From contig JAQCYU010000002.1 of NCBI GenBank assembly GCA_027682925.1, positions 70,339-134,338 of the forward strand: a DNA stretch of 64,000 nt, given 5' to 3'. This DNA comes from Coriobacteriaceae bacterium AF45-21. GTDB lineage: Bacteria > Actinomycetota > Coriobacteriia > Coriobacteriales > Coriobacteriaceae. How positions within the stretch are numbered: position 1 is the first letter of the stretch; every line of letters starts with the position of its first letter. Shown one piece after another: positions 47,719 through 59,267 of the stretch. The translations under genes were made by a program, and so were the position numbers. A model generated the notes under the pieces. That model did no database searches. It saw nothing but the letters and a program-made list of their open reading frames with translations, and was not told the origin of the DNA.

Positions 47719-48752
47719 TTAACGGGCGACGCGGGTGCCACCGTCGGCGGCGTTGGCCACAGCGGCGATCTCGTCGGCGGTCACCAGATTGGAATCGCCC
47801 TTGATGGTGAGCTTGAGGATCGAGGCCGCGATGGCGTAGTTGACGGCGTCCTGCGGGTCAAAGTCGTTGATGAGGGCATGGACGAGGCCGGCGTTGAAAG
47901 CGTCGCCGGCGGCAACGCCCTCGAGCACATGCACGTCGTGAGCAGGGGAGAACCAGTGCTCGCCGCTCTCGGCGTCAAAGAGCATGCCCATCCAGATGGA
48001 GCGCTCGACGCAGGAGATGTTGCGGACGACCGAGGCGACCTTCTTGCAACCGTACTCGGCGCAGATCTGACGGGCCATCTCGACGTAGGTGTCGCGCTCC
48101 TCGATTCCGTGGGCAAGGGAGCCGGAGACGCAGGTCATACCAAGGCCGGCGGGTGCGTCCTCGTCGTTGGCGATGCAGATGTCGACGAGTGGCAGGAGCT
48201 CCTTCATGGTTGCCTGCGACTTCTCGGGCGACCACATCTTGCCGCGATAGTTCACGTCGCACACGGTGGTGATGCCCTTGGCGCGGCAAGCGGTGAGGGC
48301 ATCCTGCAGGCAGCGGCCATCTCGTCGGACACGGCGGGAGTCACGCCAGAGAAGTAGAAGACATCGACGCCCTTGAGGATTTCGTCCCAATCAAAGACGT
48401 CGCGCTTGGCCATGTTGATGGCGGAATACTTGCGGTCGTAGACGCAGCCGTTGCCGCGCTGCGAGGCGCCAACCTCAAACACATAGGAGCCAAGACGGTC
48501 GCCCTGGCGCACGACGCGCGTGGTGTCGACGCCGTAAGCCTTCAGCGAGCGAAGGGCGCACTCGCCCAGGCGGTTGGCCGGAACAACGGAGACGTAAGCG
48601 GCCTTGTCGCCCTGATAGGCCAGGGAAAGCGCGGTGTTGGCCTCGGCGCCGCCGTAGCGAACGTCAAACTCGGTGGCCTGTTCAATGCGCAAGTGATCTT
48701 TGGGCGAGAGCCTCATCATGATCTCGCCGAAGGTAAGAACCGTTTTACCCAT
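47719..48752 (-). CDS. kdgK: 2-keto-3-deoxygluconate kinase (one frame break)
   Basis: Phosphorylates KDG to KDPG with ATP. PfkB-family kinase of about 344 residues after restoring a base near 48311. N-terminal TFGEIMMRLSP and the first family signature YGGAEANTALSLAYQG; the second signature, with the catalytic Asp, is GVAAGDAFNAGLVHA. The start at 48752 has GAGCTGCGCGACC upstream (weak). KDG kinases of this length are typical, and the eda partner and LacI regulator next door fit the uronate pathway. Confidence 0.88.
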
Positions 48753-48795
48753 GGTCGCGCAGCTCCTTCTTGCTCGTGCGTACACCTTTGATATG

Positions 48796-48884
48796 GCGTT
48801 GGCACGGAGGTGCCAAGACGGTAGGGTGCATCTTTGCACCTCCGTGCCAACGCTCGCCGAAATCGGTTTACGAAATCGGTTTCG
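48796..48884. promoter_or_regulatory. Divergent control region kdgK / LacI with nested palindromes
   Basis: Two kinds of site share the 234-base divergent region. An 18-bp perfect inverted repeat (48796-48813 and 48836-48853, 22-base loop) has arms that each contain their own palindrome GGCAC-GGAG-GTGCC. Directly beside it, CGAAATCGGTTTA (48858-48870) and CGAAATCGGTTTCG (48871-48884) form tandem LacI-type sites with a central CG. The latter are probably bound by the regulator at 48987. Confidence 0.7.
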
Positions 48885-48986
48885 TTTCGAGTTGTAGTAT
48901 ACTCACCTACAGCGTTTTGCAACCGAGAATTTTAAAAAATGCCTAAAATGGCTCAGACCGCCGACAATTGGGAAACGGGGTGCGCT

Positions 48987-50008
48987 ATGGCGCAGATGAG
49001 AATCAAGGACATTGCCGCCGCGGCGGGCGTGAGCCCGGCCACGGTCTCGCGCTATCTCAATAACCGCCCCGGGCAGATGACCGAGGAGACCCGCGCCCGC
49101 ATCGCGGCGGTTATCGAGCGCACCGGCTATCGCCCACGTGCCGCCGCACGCAATCTGCGCAGCTCGCGCACCAACCTCATCGGCGTGATTCTGGCCGACA
49201 TCGCCAACCCGTTCTCCAGCGCCATGCTCGAAGGGCTTTCCGCCAGCGCCGCCGCGCGCGGCTGCTCGCTCATGACGGCCATTAGCGGCAACGACCCCGC
49301 CAAGGAGGCAGAGTCGCTCACCAGACTTATCGATGCCGGCGTGGACGGCCTGGTCGTCAACACCTGTGGCGGCAACGACGAGGCAATCGCCGCGGCCGCG
49401 GGACGCCTACCCGTTGTGTTACTCGACCGCGACGTTGCCGATGGTGGCATCGATCTGGTGACCTCCAACAACCGTGAGCTGGTCGCCGGCTGGTAGACGC
49501 CTTGACCGCTGCCGGCAGCGAGCGCCTGTGCCTACTTACCGAGGCAAGCGACGACAGCCCCGTGCGTCGCGAGCGCGCCGAGGCCTTTGCCGACGAGCTC
49601 TCGCGCCGCGACCTTGCGGGCGAGGTCGTCACCCTGGCCAACGGCGGCGCCACGGGCGTCGGCCGCCTGGACGAGACTATTCGCGGCAACGCAGGCAAAA
49701 AACTCGGCCTTATTGCCGTCAACGGCTTGGTCTTTTTGCGTCTGACCGAGGCGCTGGCGCAGCTTGGCCCCTCGCTGCCGGCGGGTCTCAAGATCGCGAC
49801 GTTTGACGATTACCCCTGGAACCATGTGCTCTTTGGCGGTGTGACCACGGCCGCGCAGGACACCCTCACCATTGCCGAGCGCGTAGTCGAGCGTCTGTCC
49901 GAGCGCATCGATGTCGTTACCACTACGGTGGGCGAGGCCGCAAGGCTCGCCCCCAAGCGCATCGAGGTCCCCGGCCACATCGAACACCGCGCTTCGACCT
50001 CGCGCTAG
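48987..50008 (+). CDS. LacI-family regulator of kdgK-eda (one frame break)
   Basis: About 340 residues after restoring a base near 49490 (LVAG|LVDALTAAG). Helix-turn-helix RIKDIAAAAGVSPATVSRYL, hinge GYRPRAAARNLRS, then the ligand domain NLIGVILADIANPFSS and a C-terminal KIATFDDYPW with GGVTTAAQDT. It resembles Gram-positive KdgR-type regulators of KDG metabolism. Divergent from kdgK with tandem sites between, so control of kdgK-eda is likely, with KDG or a phosphate of it as a plausible inducer. Start at 48987; the upstream ribosome site is poor. Confidence 0.8.
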
Positions 50009-50014
50009 TCTGTG

Positions 50015-50036
50015 TGATATTATATAGACAATGTCA
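50015..50036. promoter_or_regulatory. Inverted repeat over the promoter of the DinJ-nucleotidyltransferase gene
   Basis: TGATATT and AATGTCA form a 7-bp inverted repeat with one mismatch and an eight-base AT-rich spacer containing a -10-like ATTATATAG. RelB/DinJ proteins commonly autoregulate through such sites; that is inference here. Confidence 0.45.
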
Positions 50037-50050
50037 TACAGGAGGTATCC

Positions 50051-50545
50051 ATGGCTGCGTCTGTGCTGAGTGTTCGAGTGGACTCGTCAATTAAAGATTC
50101 ATTTGCCGAGCTGTGCGAAGAACTCGGCATGACTTCGTCCGTTGCGGTCAATATGTTCATGAGGCAGATGTTGCGCGAGCGCTCGCTGCCGTTTGTGCCT
50201 TCACTCGGTAAAAGCTCTGCGAGCGAAAGCGCCACAGCGGGCATTTTGGATACCGCTCAGATTGAGTCCGCCGTCCGCGAGGCAGCCAGCCCGATTCCCG
50301 CCATCAAAACCGTGATCCTATTTGGATCGTATGCCCGTGGCGAGGCGCGTGCAGATAGTGATATCGACTTGCGCCTCGAAGTCGATCGCGAGCAGGGCTT
50401 TGGTCTTTTTGCGTTGTCGGCGTTTGGCGAGGCAGTGCGCAAGGAAACCGGGAGGCAGGTTGATCTCGTCTCGAGTGATCATCTTGATGACGATCTTGCC
50501 GCGGTAATCGAGCGCGAAGGAGTGATCCTTTATGATCGCGCGTAA
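50051..50545 (+). CDS. RelB/DinJ domain fused to an MNT-type nucleotidyltransferase
   Basis: 164 residues, two domains. Residues ~1-45 form a ribbon-helix-helix of the RelB/DinJ antitoxin type (VRVDSSIKDSFAELCEELGM, then TSSVAVNMFMRQML). Residues ~85-164 are a small nucleotidyltransferase with GSYARGEARADSDIDL (residues 92-107) and a third acidic position in QVDLV, as in MntA antitoxins that AMPylate HEPN toxins. AGGAGG lies seven bases before the start. No HEPN or RelE toxin is adjacent; glnA follows. The fusion of two antitoxin-type domains in one chain is unusual. Confidence 0.78.
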   Translation: MAASVLSVRVDSSIKDSFAELCEELGMTSSVAVNMFMRQMLRERSLPFVPSLGKSSASESATAGILDTAQIESAVREAASPIPAIKTVILFGSYARGEARADSDIDLRLEVDREQGFGLFALSAFGEAVRKETGRQVDLVSSDHLDDDLAAVIEREGVILYDRA

Positions 50546-50671
50546 GTCAGACAGCCTGTTCGCGCACGTTTTTTGAGCGCTTGATACGCTTTAACCCTGC
50601 GGAAACATTTTTCTGCGATAGTATCTGCGATATAGACCAGTCGAAACCCGCCCGAAAGAAAGGGGAGCGAC

Positions 50672-52008
50672 ATGAACCAGCAGAACATCGATTACGTACT
50701 CCGCTCCGTAGAGCAGCGTGACATCCGCTTTGTGCGTCTGTGGTTTGTCGACATTCTCGGCCGTCTCAAGAACTTTGCCATTAGCCCCGAGGACCTCGAG
50801 GTCGCATTTGAGGAGGGCATTGGCTTTGACGGCTCGGCCATCGAGGGCTTTGCCACGCCCGAGGAAGCGACATGCTCGCATTCCCCGATGCTTCGACCTT
50901 CCAGATCCTGCCGTGGCGCCCGAGCCACAACGGCGTCGCCCGTGTGTTCTGCGACGTGTGCACCCCCGATTGCAAGCCGTTTGCCGGCGATCCGCGCGAC
51001 GCCCTGCGCCGCATGTTTCACAAGGCCGAGAAGGCTGGCTATCTGCTCAACGTGGGTGCCGAGCTGGAGTATTACTACTTCCCCGACGAGCACACCCCCG
51101 AGCCGCTCGACAACGTGGGCTACTTCGATCTTTCGGTGAGCGACGCCGCTCGCGACCTGCGCCGCAACACGGTCCTCACGCTCGAGAAGATGTCCGTGCC
51201 CGTGGAGTACACCTTCCACGCCGCCGGTCGCTCACAGCACGGCATGAGCCTGCGCCATGCCGAGGCCCTGAGTATGTCCGACGCCATTACCACGGCCAAG
51301 CTCATCATTAAGCAGCAGGCTTACGAGAGCGGCTGCCACGCCTCCTTTATGCCCAAGCCGTTGGCGGGCGAGGACGGCAGCGCCATGTTTTTGCATCAGT
51401 CGCTGTTCGACCATGACGGCAACAACGTCTTTTGGGGCGAGGGCGACGAGAGGTACCATCTCTCCGACGTCGCCAAGCACTACATGGCCGGCATCCTGGC
51501 ACACGCGCGCGAGATCAGCGCCATCACCAACCCTACGGTCAACTCCTACAAGCGCATTACTACCGGCGGCGACTCCGTGCCGCAGTACGCCACGTGGGGC
51601 CTGCGCAACCGCGCGAGCATGATCCGCATTCCGGTCTACAAGCCCGGCAAGCAGCTGTCCACGCGCATCGAGCTTCGCAGCCCCGACCCCATGGCCAACC
51701 CGTACCTGGTCAACGCCGTCACGCTGGCGGCCGGTCTCGACGGCATCGAGCGCAAACTGGAACTCCCGCCCGAGGCCACGGCCGAGACGCTCAAGCTCAC
51801 CGACCGTCAGATGGTCGAGGCCGGCTACACGCCGCTGCCGCGCTCGCTCAAAGAGGCGCTCGACGTATTTGAGGACTCGCAGTTTATGAAGGATGCCCTC
51901 GGTGAGCACATCCACAGCTTCTTCCTTAAAAAGAAGCGTGACGAGTGGCATAAGTTCGAATCCACGATCACCGAGTGGGAGATCAAGCACTACCTGGCGA
52001 ACTCCTAA
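50672..52008 (+). CDS. glnA: Glutamine synthetase (one frame break)
   Basis: Makes glutamine from glutamate, ammonia and ATP. About 445 residues, type I-alpha size (no adenylylation loop evident), when a base near 50866 is restored (TPEE|SDMLAFPD). Key blocks: GFDGSAIEGF, GAELEYYYF with metal-binding Glu, KPLAGEDGSAMFLHQS with active-site residues, NSYKRITTGG, and RIELRSPDPMANPYL. AAAGGGGAGC before the start. Followed 50 bases later by an OmpR-type regulator that may control it. Confidence 0.93.
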
Positions 52009-52058
52009 TCGCGCTGGCTTGTCCCAGTACGATTGAGCTCATTTCTTTGGAGGCCGAT

Positions 52059-52721
52059 ATGTCCGAAAAGAGTGCCCTGTTCATGGCGCGCACGACGCGC
52101 TTCCACGAGTTTGCCCGCAGCTTGACGACTACCCTGGGTGTCGAGGTGAGCCTGGCCACCCCCGATTCGCCGACTGCGGCGCACGACTTCGACCTGCTGA
52201 TTCTCGATTCCGATGGCATCCGTAGCGACCGCATCGATCAGATCGCCAAGTGGCTTGACGATCGCGGCGGCGTTCCCATGCTGGTGATCGTCGACGACGA
52301 GGCGCTCGGCACCCTGCGCCTGCCCAATCACGCGCATGCCGACTTTGTATGCCCCACGGCGACGCCCAACGAGCTCAAGGCTCGTGCGCAGCGCCTGATG
52401 GGCGAGGAGGAGACCGTCACCGCCGACGATGTACTCAACATCGATAACCTCGAGATCAACCTGGCTACCTACCAGGTGACGCTCGATAACGAGCCCATCG
52501 ACCTGACGCTGATGGAGTACTCGCTGCTGAGCTTTTTGGCCACGCACCCCAACCGTGCCTACAGCCGCGAGGTGCTGCTGCACCGCGTGTGGGGCTTTGA
52601 GTACTGCGGCGGCACGCGCACCGTCGACGTGCACATTCGACGCATCCGCTCCAAGGTGGGCCCGCAGATTGCGGCACACATCACCACCGTCCGTGGCGTG
52701 GGTTATCTGTTTAAGGACTAG
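52059..52721 (+). CDS. Orphan OmpR-type regulator with degenerate receiver (GlnR-like)
   Basis: 220 residues. The N-terminal ~110 residues keep the length of a receiver domain but lack its usual acidic pair and Lys; the only obvious acidic stretch is LLILDSDG. The C-terminal winged helix is intact (IDLTLMEYSLLSFLATHPNRAYSREVLLHRVWG split over two helices; TVDVHIRRIRSKVG; TVRGVGYLF). No histidine kinase is adjacent. In other actinobacteria GlnR, the nitrogen regulator, is such an orphan protein and acts on glnA. Location directly after glnA makes a GlnR-like role plausible but not proven. GGAGG is nine bases before the start. Confidence 0.75.
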   Translation: MSEKSALFMARTTRFHEFARSLTTTLGVEVSLATPDSPTAAHDFDLLILDSDGIRSDRIDQIAKWLDDRGGVPMLVIVDDEALGTLRLPNHAHADFVCPTATPNELKARAQRLMGEEETVTADDVLNIDNLEINLATYQVTLDNEPIDLTLMEYSLLSFLATHPNRAYSREVLLHRVWGFEYCGGTRTVDVHIRRIRSKVGPQIAAHITTVRGVGYLFKD

Positions 52722-52742
52722 CAAGTAAATAGAGGGCAATGT

Positions 52743-52774
52743 GAGGGTACCGGAGATTTCACCAGTACCCTTTT
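52743..52774 (+). terminator. Terminator after the OmpR-type gene
   Basis: AGGGTAC/GTACCCT stem with a 14-base loop and a TTTT tail. Confidence 0.65.
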
Positions 52775-52905
52775 CTCGTTTAGGGCGAAAAGAAGACCTT
52801 TCACCGATTAAAAGTGTGTCAGTAAAAACAATATCAAACGTATAACACTATCTAGCAAATATCATCTAGTTACCGTATCTCCCTACTACACGGATGGAGG
52901 AAGAA

Positions 52906-54032
52906 ATGCGTTATTCGAGAAAGGTGATTGTCGGATTCATAGTGTTGCTTGCCGCCCTGATGTCTCCAAGGTTGGTTTTTGGAGACGACGACTTGGTCCG
53001 TGTCACACCGCAAATAGCTGTGGAGCAAGCGCAGGCTTTCTTTGATGATGTATCGGATGAGCCGGTGACCGCTTGTGACCCAGTAAAAATGGTGAATTCC
53101 GATGGGGAATCAATCGGGTATATCGTTCGTGCGAAGCGGGATGACGTTAACTATGGCTACGTCGTATTTGATTCAGAGCGATCTTGGTGGATCAGCGAAT
53201 ACTGCTTGGCTCCGAACGCTCTTTTACCTATCGAGAGTGCAAGCGAAGAAATTGCACTCCTCGCATCCTCGGATAACGTCGTTGCGTTAAAGATTGACGA
53301 GCTAACTGTTGGCGTTGCGACTTAGATAAAAACATTGTTTTAGACGCAAGTGGAAAAAAAGTACCAAATAAATTGTCCTCGGGAGGCAATCGCAGCGGAT
53401 CGCCGGAACATTTCGATGACGTTTTTGTATCTGCCAAGGATTTGTATAAACAGGGATATGTTGTTGATGCGAGCAAAACGGTTTCGGGAATAATAACGCC
53501 AACGCAAACAGAAGTTATCAAAGAAACGGGGACTTATGCTTGCGCTGTTTCGGCAATGTTTGCAGTTAGCAGTCACTATGTGACTTTGAACCGCCTTAAA
53601 TTGTCCGATTTATACTCGGAGCTTTGGAGGCTGTCGGGGACATGGGAAGAAGAAGAAAAGAAATATGATCAAGCGACTGGTCTGTACTTTACTCAAGGCA
53701 AGACTTCTCCTGACAAACCCGCTCCGGCCTTAAAGGAGTTTTGTGCAAGACGAGGCAAGGAGCTTGAGACGTCATTCGTTTGGTATCCGTCATGGGATTC
53801 CTTTAGGGTGAATACCGACTCGGGGAATCTGAGTATTTTCTCTGGAAGGCTCCGGTCAAATGGCAGCGGGCACGCAATGGCAGTTGTGGGCTACGTGGCA
53901 ATGCATAACACATACTCGAATGCCAAGAAGTACCTGCTTGTTGTTTGGAATGGATGGACAAACCAGCTACAGTTTCTTCCATATGACGTATCAATTTACA
54001 CGTCTCACGATGGCACATATTGCAAGGGTTGA
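52906..54032 (+). CDS. Secreted papain-like cysteine protease with pro-domain (one frame break)
   Basis: About 375 residues after restoring a base near 53322. A signal peptide is visible (RYSRKVIVGFIVLLAALMS, cleavage near FG-DD). Residues ~30-140 resemble the streptopain-type pro-domain (IAVEQAQAFFDDVS, then YGYVVFDSERSWWISEY). The C-terminal half has the papain triad: Cys in TYACAVSAMF, His in GSGHAMAVVGY, Asn in VVWNGW. The exact peptidase family is uncertain (C10, C47 or C39-like). Codon use is AT-richer than its neighbours, suggesting acquisition. It leads a three-gene unit. GGAGGAAGAA before ATG 52906. Confidence 0.7.
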
Positions 54033-54040
54033 TTGTACTC

Positions 54041-54397
54041 GTGAACGGCGACAAGTTCATTCGAAGGGCAATGCTCCTATTGGTGCTTTCCTTTGCTTTG
54101 CTCACCGCAGCGAGCTTCTTTCTGTTAAGGGCGACTAATGGGGGAGAAAACGACACGGTTGTTGCAGTCGAGGTGCGCGCTCTATCGGATGTTCATAACG
54201 GGCAATTTGAGGCGCTTATGCCAAGTGGTTGCCGTAAGAGAATCGATATGCGCCGTAAGTCAAGTTCCGGATATGTCTCAGGGTTGAAAGCAGGTGATAA
54301 ATGGATTCTAGTTTTTGTGGAAGATAAGGAACTTGACGGGACTGTTCTGTATCCCCATTCAGCTGAGAAAGTCAAATCAAGTAGACAAGGGGAATGA
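54041..54397 (+). CDS. Small membrane-anchored protein of the protease unit
   Basis: 118 residues, no family recognised. One N-terminal membrane helix (about residues 9-31: AMLLLVLSFALLTAASFFLL), then an outward domain of about 85 residues with basic and acidic patches (CRKRIDMRRKSSSGYVSG, WILVFVEDKELDG). The domain looks like a small OB-like beta fold. GTG 54041 follows the protease stop by eight bases; TTG 54029, overlapping the stop, is an alternative. Co-transcribed with the protease and with the next gene. Confidence 0.6.
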   Translation: MNGDKFIRRAMLLLVLSFALLTAASFFLLRATNGGENDTVVAVEVRALSDVHNGQFEALMPSGCRKRIDMRRKSSSGYVSGLKAGDKWILVFVEDKELDGTVLYPHSAEKVKSSRQGE

Positions 54398-54400
54398 AGA

Positions 54401-54984
54401 ATGATTGATAGAAAGCAGTTCTTAGGTCTGATGGCGGGGGCTCCTATTTTGATGCGAGCGGGATGGCAGAAGCCGTGGAGTTGCCGGACGCTCAGAAGCG
54501 ATTGACGCTCGTGGTCGACACGGTGGTCAGAGATGAAAATGGCAATGAAAAAACGCGAACAAGAAGCAGAGAGACTATTTTCACGCCAGAGAGCAAAACT
54601 GTGTCTGCCGACGCTATGGCCGGTGATGTCATAACAATCCAGAGGGAATCAGATGAAACGTTGCCGCTGCTTGCCAAGATTGAGCTCACAGTCGCTTATT
54701 ATAACGATAAAACAGAAATTGAGATTCGTTCCGGAAAGTACTCGATAGTCCAAATCGATCCGCTTGTGATGTATGCAAACGCTTGGTATGCGCTCATGCA
54801 GAAAGATAAATATGTGATGAACTACTTCGCAGAAGGCGAAGCATCATATGAAACGGGGTGGGGGCCAACGCCATACGACGCGGAGAAGGATAAGTGGACG
54901 TGCGGATCAGGCATGGGCGCGACGATTACGGACTTCATTAACGATTCAACATATAGCTTTGCTATCGACTGTTATATCGAATAG
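54401..54984 (+). CDS. Secreted protein of the protease unit (one frame break)
   Basis: About 194 residues after restoring a base near 54460 that joins MIDRKQFLGLMAGAPILM to MAEAVELPDAQKRLTLVVD. The joined N-terminus reads as an export signal. The mature part is beta-rich with no known family (RESDETLPLLAKIELTVAYY; CGSGMGATITDF). It contains two Cys (CGSG and DCYIE) that could form a disulfide. It starts four bases after the preceding gene with AAGGGGAATGA upstream. It may be a substrate, inhibitor or partner of the protease; no direct evidence. Confidence 0.6.
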
Positions 54985-55102
54985 ACATGACGGCATAAAA
55001 CGAATTGGCCTATAAGCATGTCATTACTTAAGCAAAGCTGAAATCTTGGCATCTAGTGCTCGGGACTGCCCAGCTTGGGGTACAACTCAACGTGAACAAT
55101 GA

Positions 55103-55133
55103 TGGCCCGCCACATGTTTGGCGGGCCTTTGGT
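55103..55133 (+). terminator. Terminator before htrA
   Basis: GGCCCGCC/GGCGGGCC stem with an eight-base loop and TTTGGTT tail. It ends the protease unit. Confidence 0.7.
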
Positions 55134-55156
55134 TATTTGACGAAAGGATCGCAGCT

Positions 55157-56620
55157 ATGAGCGAGTACGATTCCCAGCGTCCCCAGGATGCGGGCAACGC
55201 CGGCGAGACCCAGCAGCAGCCGCGCGTGCAGGTGGAGTCGACGCCTGCCGATGGCAGTAACATTCCTTACGTGCAGGCCTACGACACGCAGACCGGAAAG
55301 CCGCTGGGCAGCCAGCAGGTTGTAAACAAGCACACCGTGGTCAAGACTAAGACCAAAAAGCTGCCGATCTTTATTACGGCGCTCGCCGGCTGTGCATGCG
55401 GCGCCCTGCTGGTCATTGCGCTCATTATGAGTGGCACGCTCAACATTGGCAGCGGAAAGAATGCCGTGACGGCGGGTGCTTCGGGTTCATCGACGCAAAA
55501 GATTACGATCGACTCCGAGGACACCACGCTGGCCGAGGCCGTCTCTGCCAAGGCGCTGCCCTCCGTGGTTTCCATTACCGCCACTTCGAGCGGCGGCCAG
55601 AATGGCTCGCTTTCGCAGTCTGCCGACGAGTCGGACGGCTCGGGCAGCGTCGGTTCGGGCGTTGTGCTCGATACCGAGGGCCACATCCTCACCAACAACC
55701 ACGTGGTCGATGGCTATGACCAGTACGTGGTGACCATGGACGACGGCACCACCTACGAGGCCGAGTTCGTGGGCAACGATGCTTCGAGCGACCTAGCCGT
55801 CATCAAGCTCAAGGATGCTGACGCCTCTAAGCTCACGCCGATCGAGATCGGCGACTCTTCCAAGCTCAACGTGGGCGAGTGGGTCATGGCGATCGGCTCG
55901 CCGTTCGGCAACGAGCAGTCTGTCTCCACGGGTATCGTGTCGGCGCTGTATCGCTCCACGGCCATGAGCTCTACCAACGGTAACACCATCTATGCCAACA
56001 TGATCCAGACCGATGCCGCCATCAACCCGGGCAACTCCGGCGGCGCGCTCGTTAACGACAACGGTGAGCTGGTGGGTATCAACTCGCTCATCGAGAGCTA
56101 CTCGGGCTCCAGCTCGGGCGTGGGCTTTGCCATTCCCGTTAACTATGCCAAGAACATTGCCGACCAGATCATCGACGGCAAGACGCCGGTTCATCCGTAC
56201 CTGGGCGCCACGCTTTCGAGCGTCAACGCGCTCAATGCTCGCACTAACAAGCTGAGCACCGATAGCGGCGCGTACGTGGCAAGCGTCGTCGAGGACGGTC
56301 CTGCCGCCAAGGCCGGCATCCAAGAGGGCGATGTCATTACCAAGCTGGGCGACGATGAGATTTCGAGCGCCGATGGCCTGATCATCGCGCTGCGCAGCCA
56401 CGAGGTGGGCGAGAAGGTCGAGATCACGCTCATGCGCGGCAAGGAAGAGAAGAAGGTTACCGTCGAGCTGGGCTCCGACGAGGAGCTGCAGAACCAGCAG
56501 CAGGACGACAGCGCGACCGACACCGGCAACGGCGGTATTACCGACGAACAGCTGCGCCAGTACCTGGAGGAGCTGCTGGGCCAGCAGGGCCAGGGTCAAG
56601 GCTACGGTCAGGGTTACTAG
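55157..56620 (+). CDS. htrA: HtrA/DegP-type membrane-anchored serine protease
   Basis: Extracytoplasmic quality-control protease, 487 residues. A 69-residue cytosolic N-terminus rich in Gln and Pro is followed by one membrane helix (about 70-92). The trypsin-like domain has the triad His in NNHVVDG, Asp in SSDLAVIKL and Ser in NPGNSGGAL. One PDZ domain follows (GPAAKAGIQEGDVITKLG), and the C-terminus is a Gln/Gly-rich tail. ATG 55157 with GAAAGGATC upstream. Typical of Gram-positive HtrA with cytosolic N-terminus. Confidence 0.92.
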   Translation: MSEYDSQRPQDAGNAGETQQQPRVQVESTPADGSNIPYVQAYDTQTGKPLGSQQVVNKHTVVKTKTKKLPIFITALAGCACGALLVIALIMSGTLNIGSGKNAVTAGASGSSTQKITIDSEDTTLAEAVSAKALPSVVSITATSSGGQNGSLSQSADESDGSGSVGSGVVLDTEGHILTNNHVVDGYDQYVVTMDDGTTYEAEFVGNDASSDLAVIKLKDADASKLTPIEIGDSSKLNVGEWVMAIGSPFGNEQSVSTGIVSALYRSTAMSSTNGNTIYANMIQTDAAINPGNSGGALVNDNGELVGINSLIESYSGSSSGVGFAIPVNYAKNIADQIIDGKTPVHPYLGATLSSVNALNARTNKLSTDSGAYVASVVEDGPAAKAGIQEGDVITKLGDDEISSADGLIIALRSHEVGEKVEITLMRGKEEKKVTVELGSDEELQNQQQDDSATDTGNGGITDEQLRQYLEELLGQQGQGQGYGQGY

Positions 56621-56650
56621 CGAGCCGTTTCGCACATATCGAGGCCAGGG

Positions 56651-56687
56651 GGGCTGTCCCATCAACGTGGGACAGCCCTTTTTTCTT
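56651..56687 (+). terminator. Terminator after htrA
   Basis: Perfect 10-bp stem GGGCTGTCCC...GGGACAGCCC with a run of six T. Confidence 0.9.
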
Positions 56688-56834
56688 ATTGATCCGTTGG
56701 GGACGGAGGAAAACGGATCATTTGGAACTGACAGGGGCATGGTTTGATCGCGCGATCCACCCCAGTCTGGCGGCTGCCGATTCGGTGCGGTTCGAGACCG
56801 CTATTCGGCCTCATTGCGACCGGTGGTACTCTAG

Positions 56835-59096
<2,262 letters not shown>

Positions 59097-59115
59097 GGCG
59101 TCGATAACCAAATTG

Positions 59116-59156
59116 AAGAACCGCCCGGAAGCACGATGCCTTCCGGGCGGTTCTTA
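59116..59156. terminator. Bidirectional terminator between ligA and the MATE gene
   Basis: GAACCGCCCGGAA/TTCCGGGCGGTTC, a perfect 13-bp stem with AAG on the left and TTACTTT on the right. It can serve both converging genes. Confidence 0.85.
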
Positions 59157-59267
59157 CTTTGCTGGGGCAACCGGCACCGTGATCTGCGTCACGTAGGTTG
59201 CCGGGTCGTCGCTGATGATGTCATCGATCAGGGCAATCTCGCGTTGCCCCGCTACGCCACCAACTTG
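59154..59267 (-). pseudogene. Possible coding remnant after the MATE gene
   Basis: Downstream of the MATE stop another minus-strand frame reads sensibly (QREIALIDDIISDDPATY, then QITVPVAPAK and a stop at 59154). It has no start and may be the tail of a lost gene. Composition looks like protein, but it could be chance in GC-rich DNA. Confidence 0.25.

Noticed and set aside
50051..50545. Complete toxin-antitoxin pair
   Set aside because: No toxin gene lies on either side; the neighbours are a LacI regulator and glnA.
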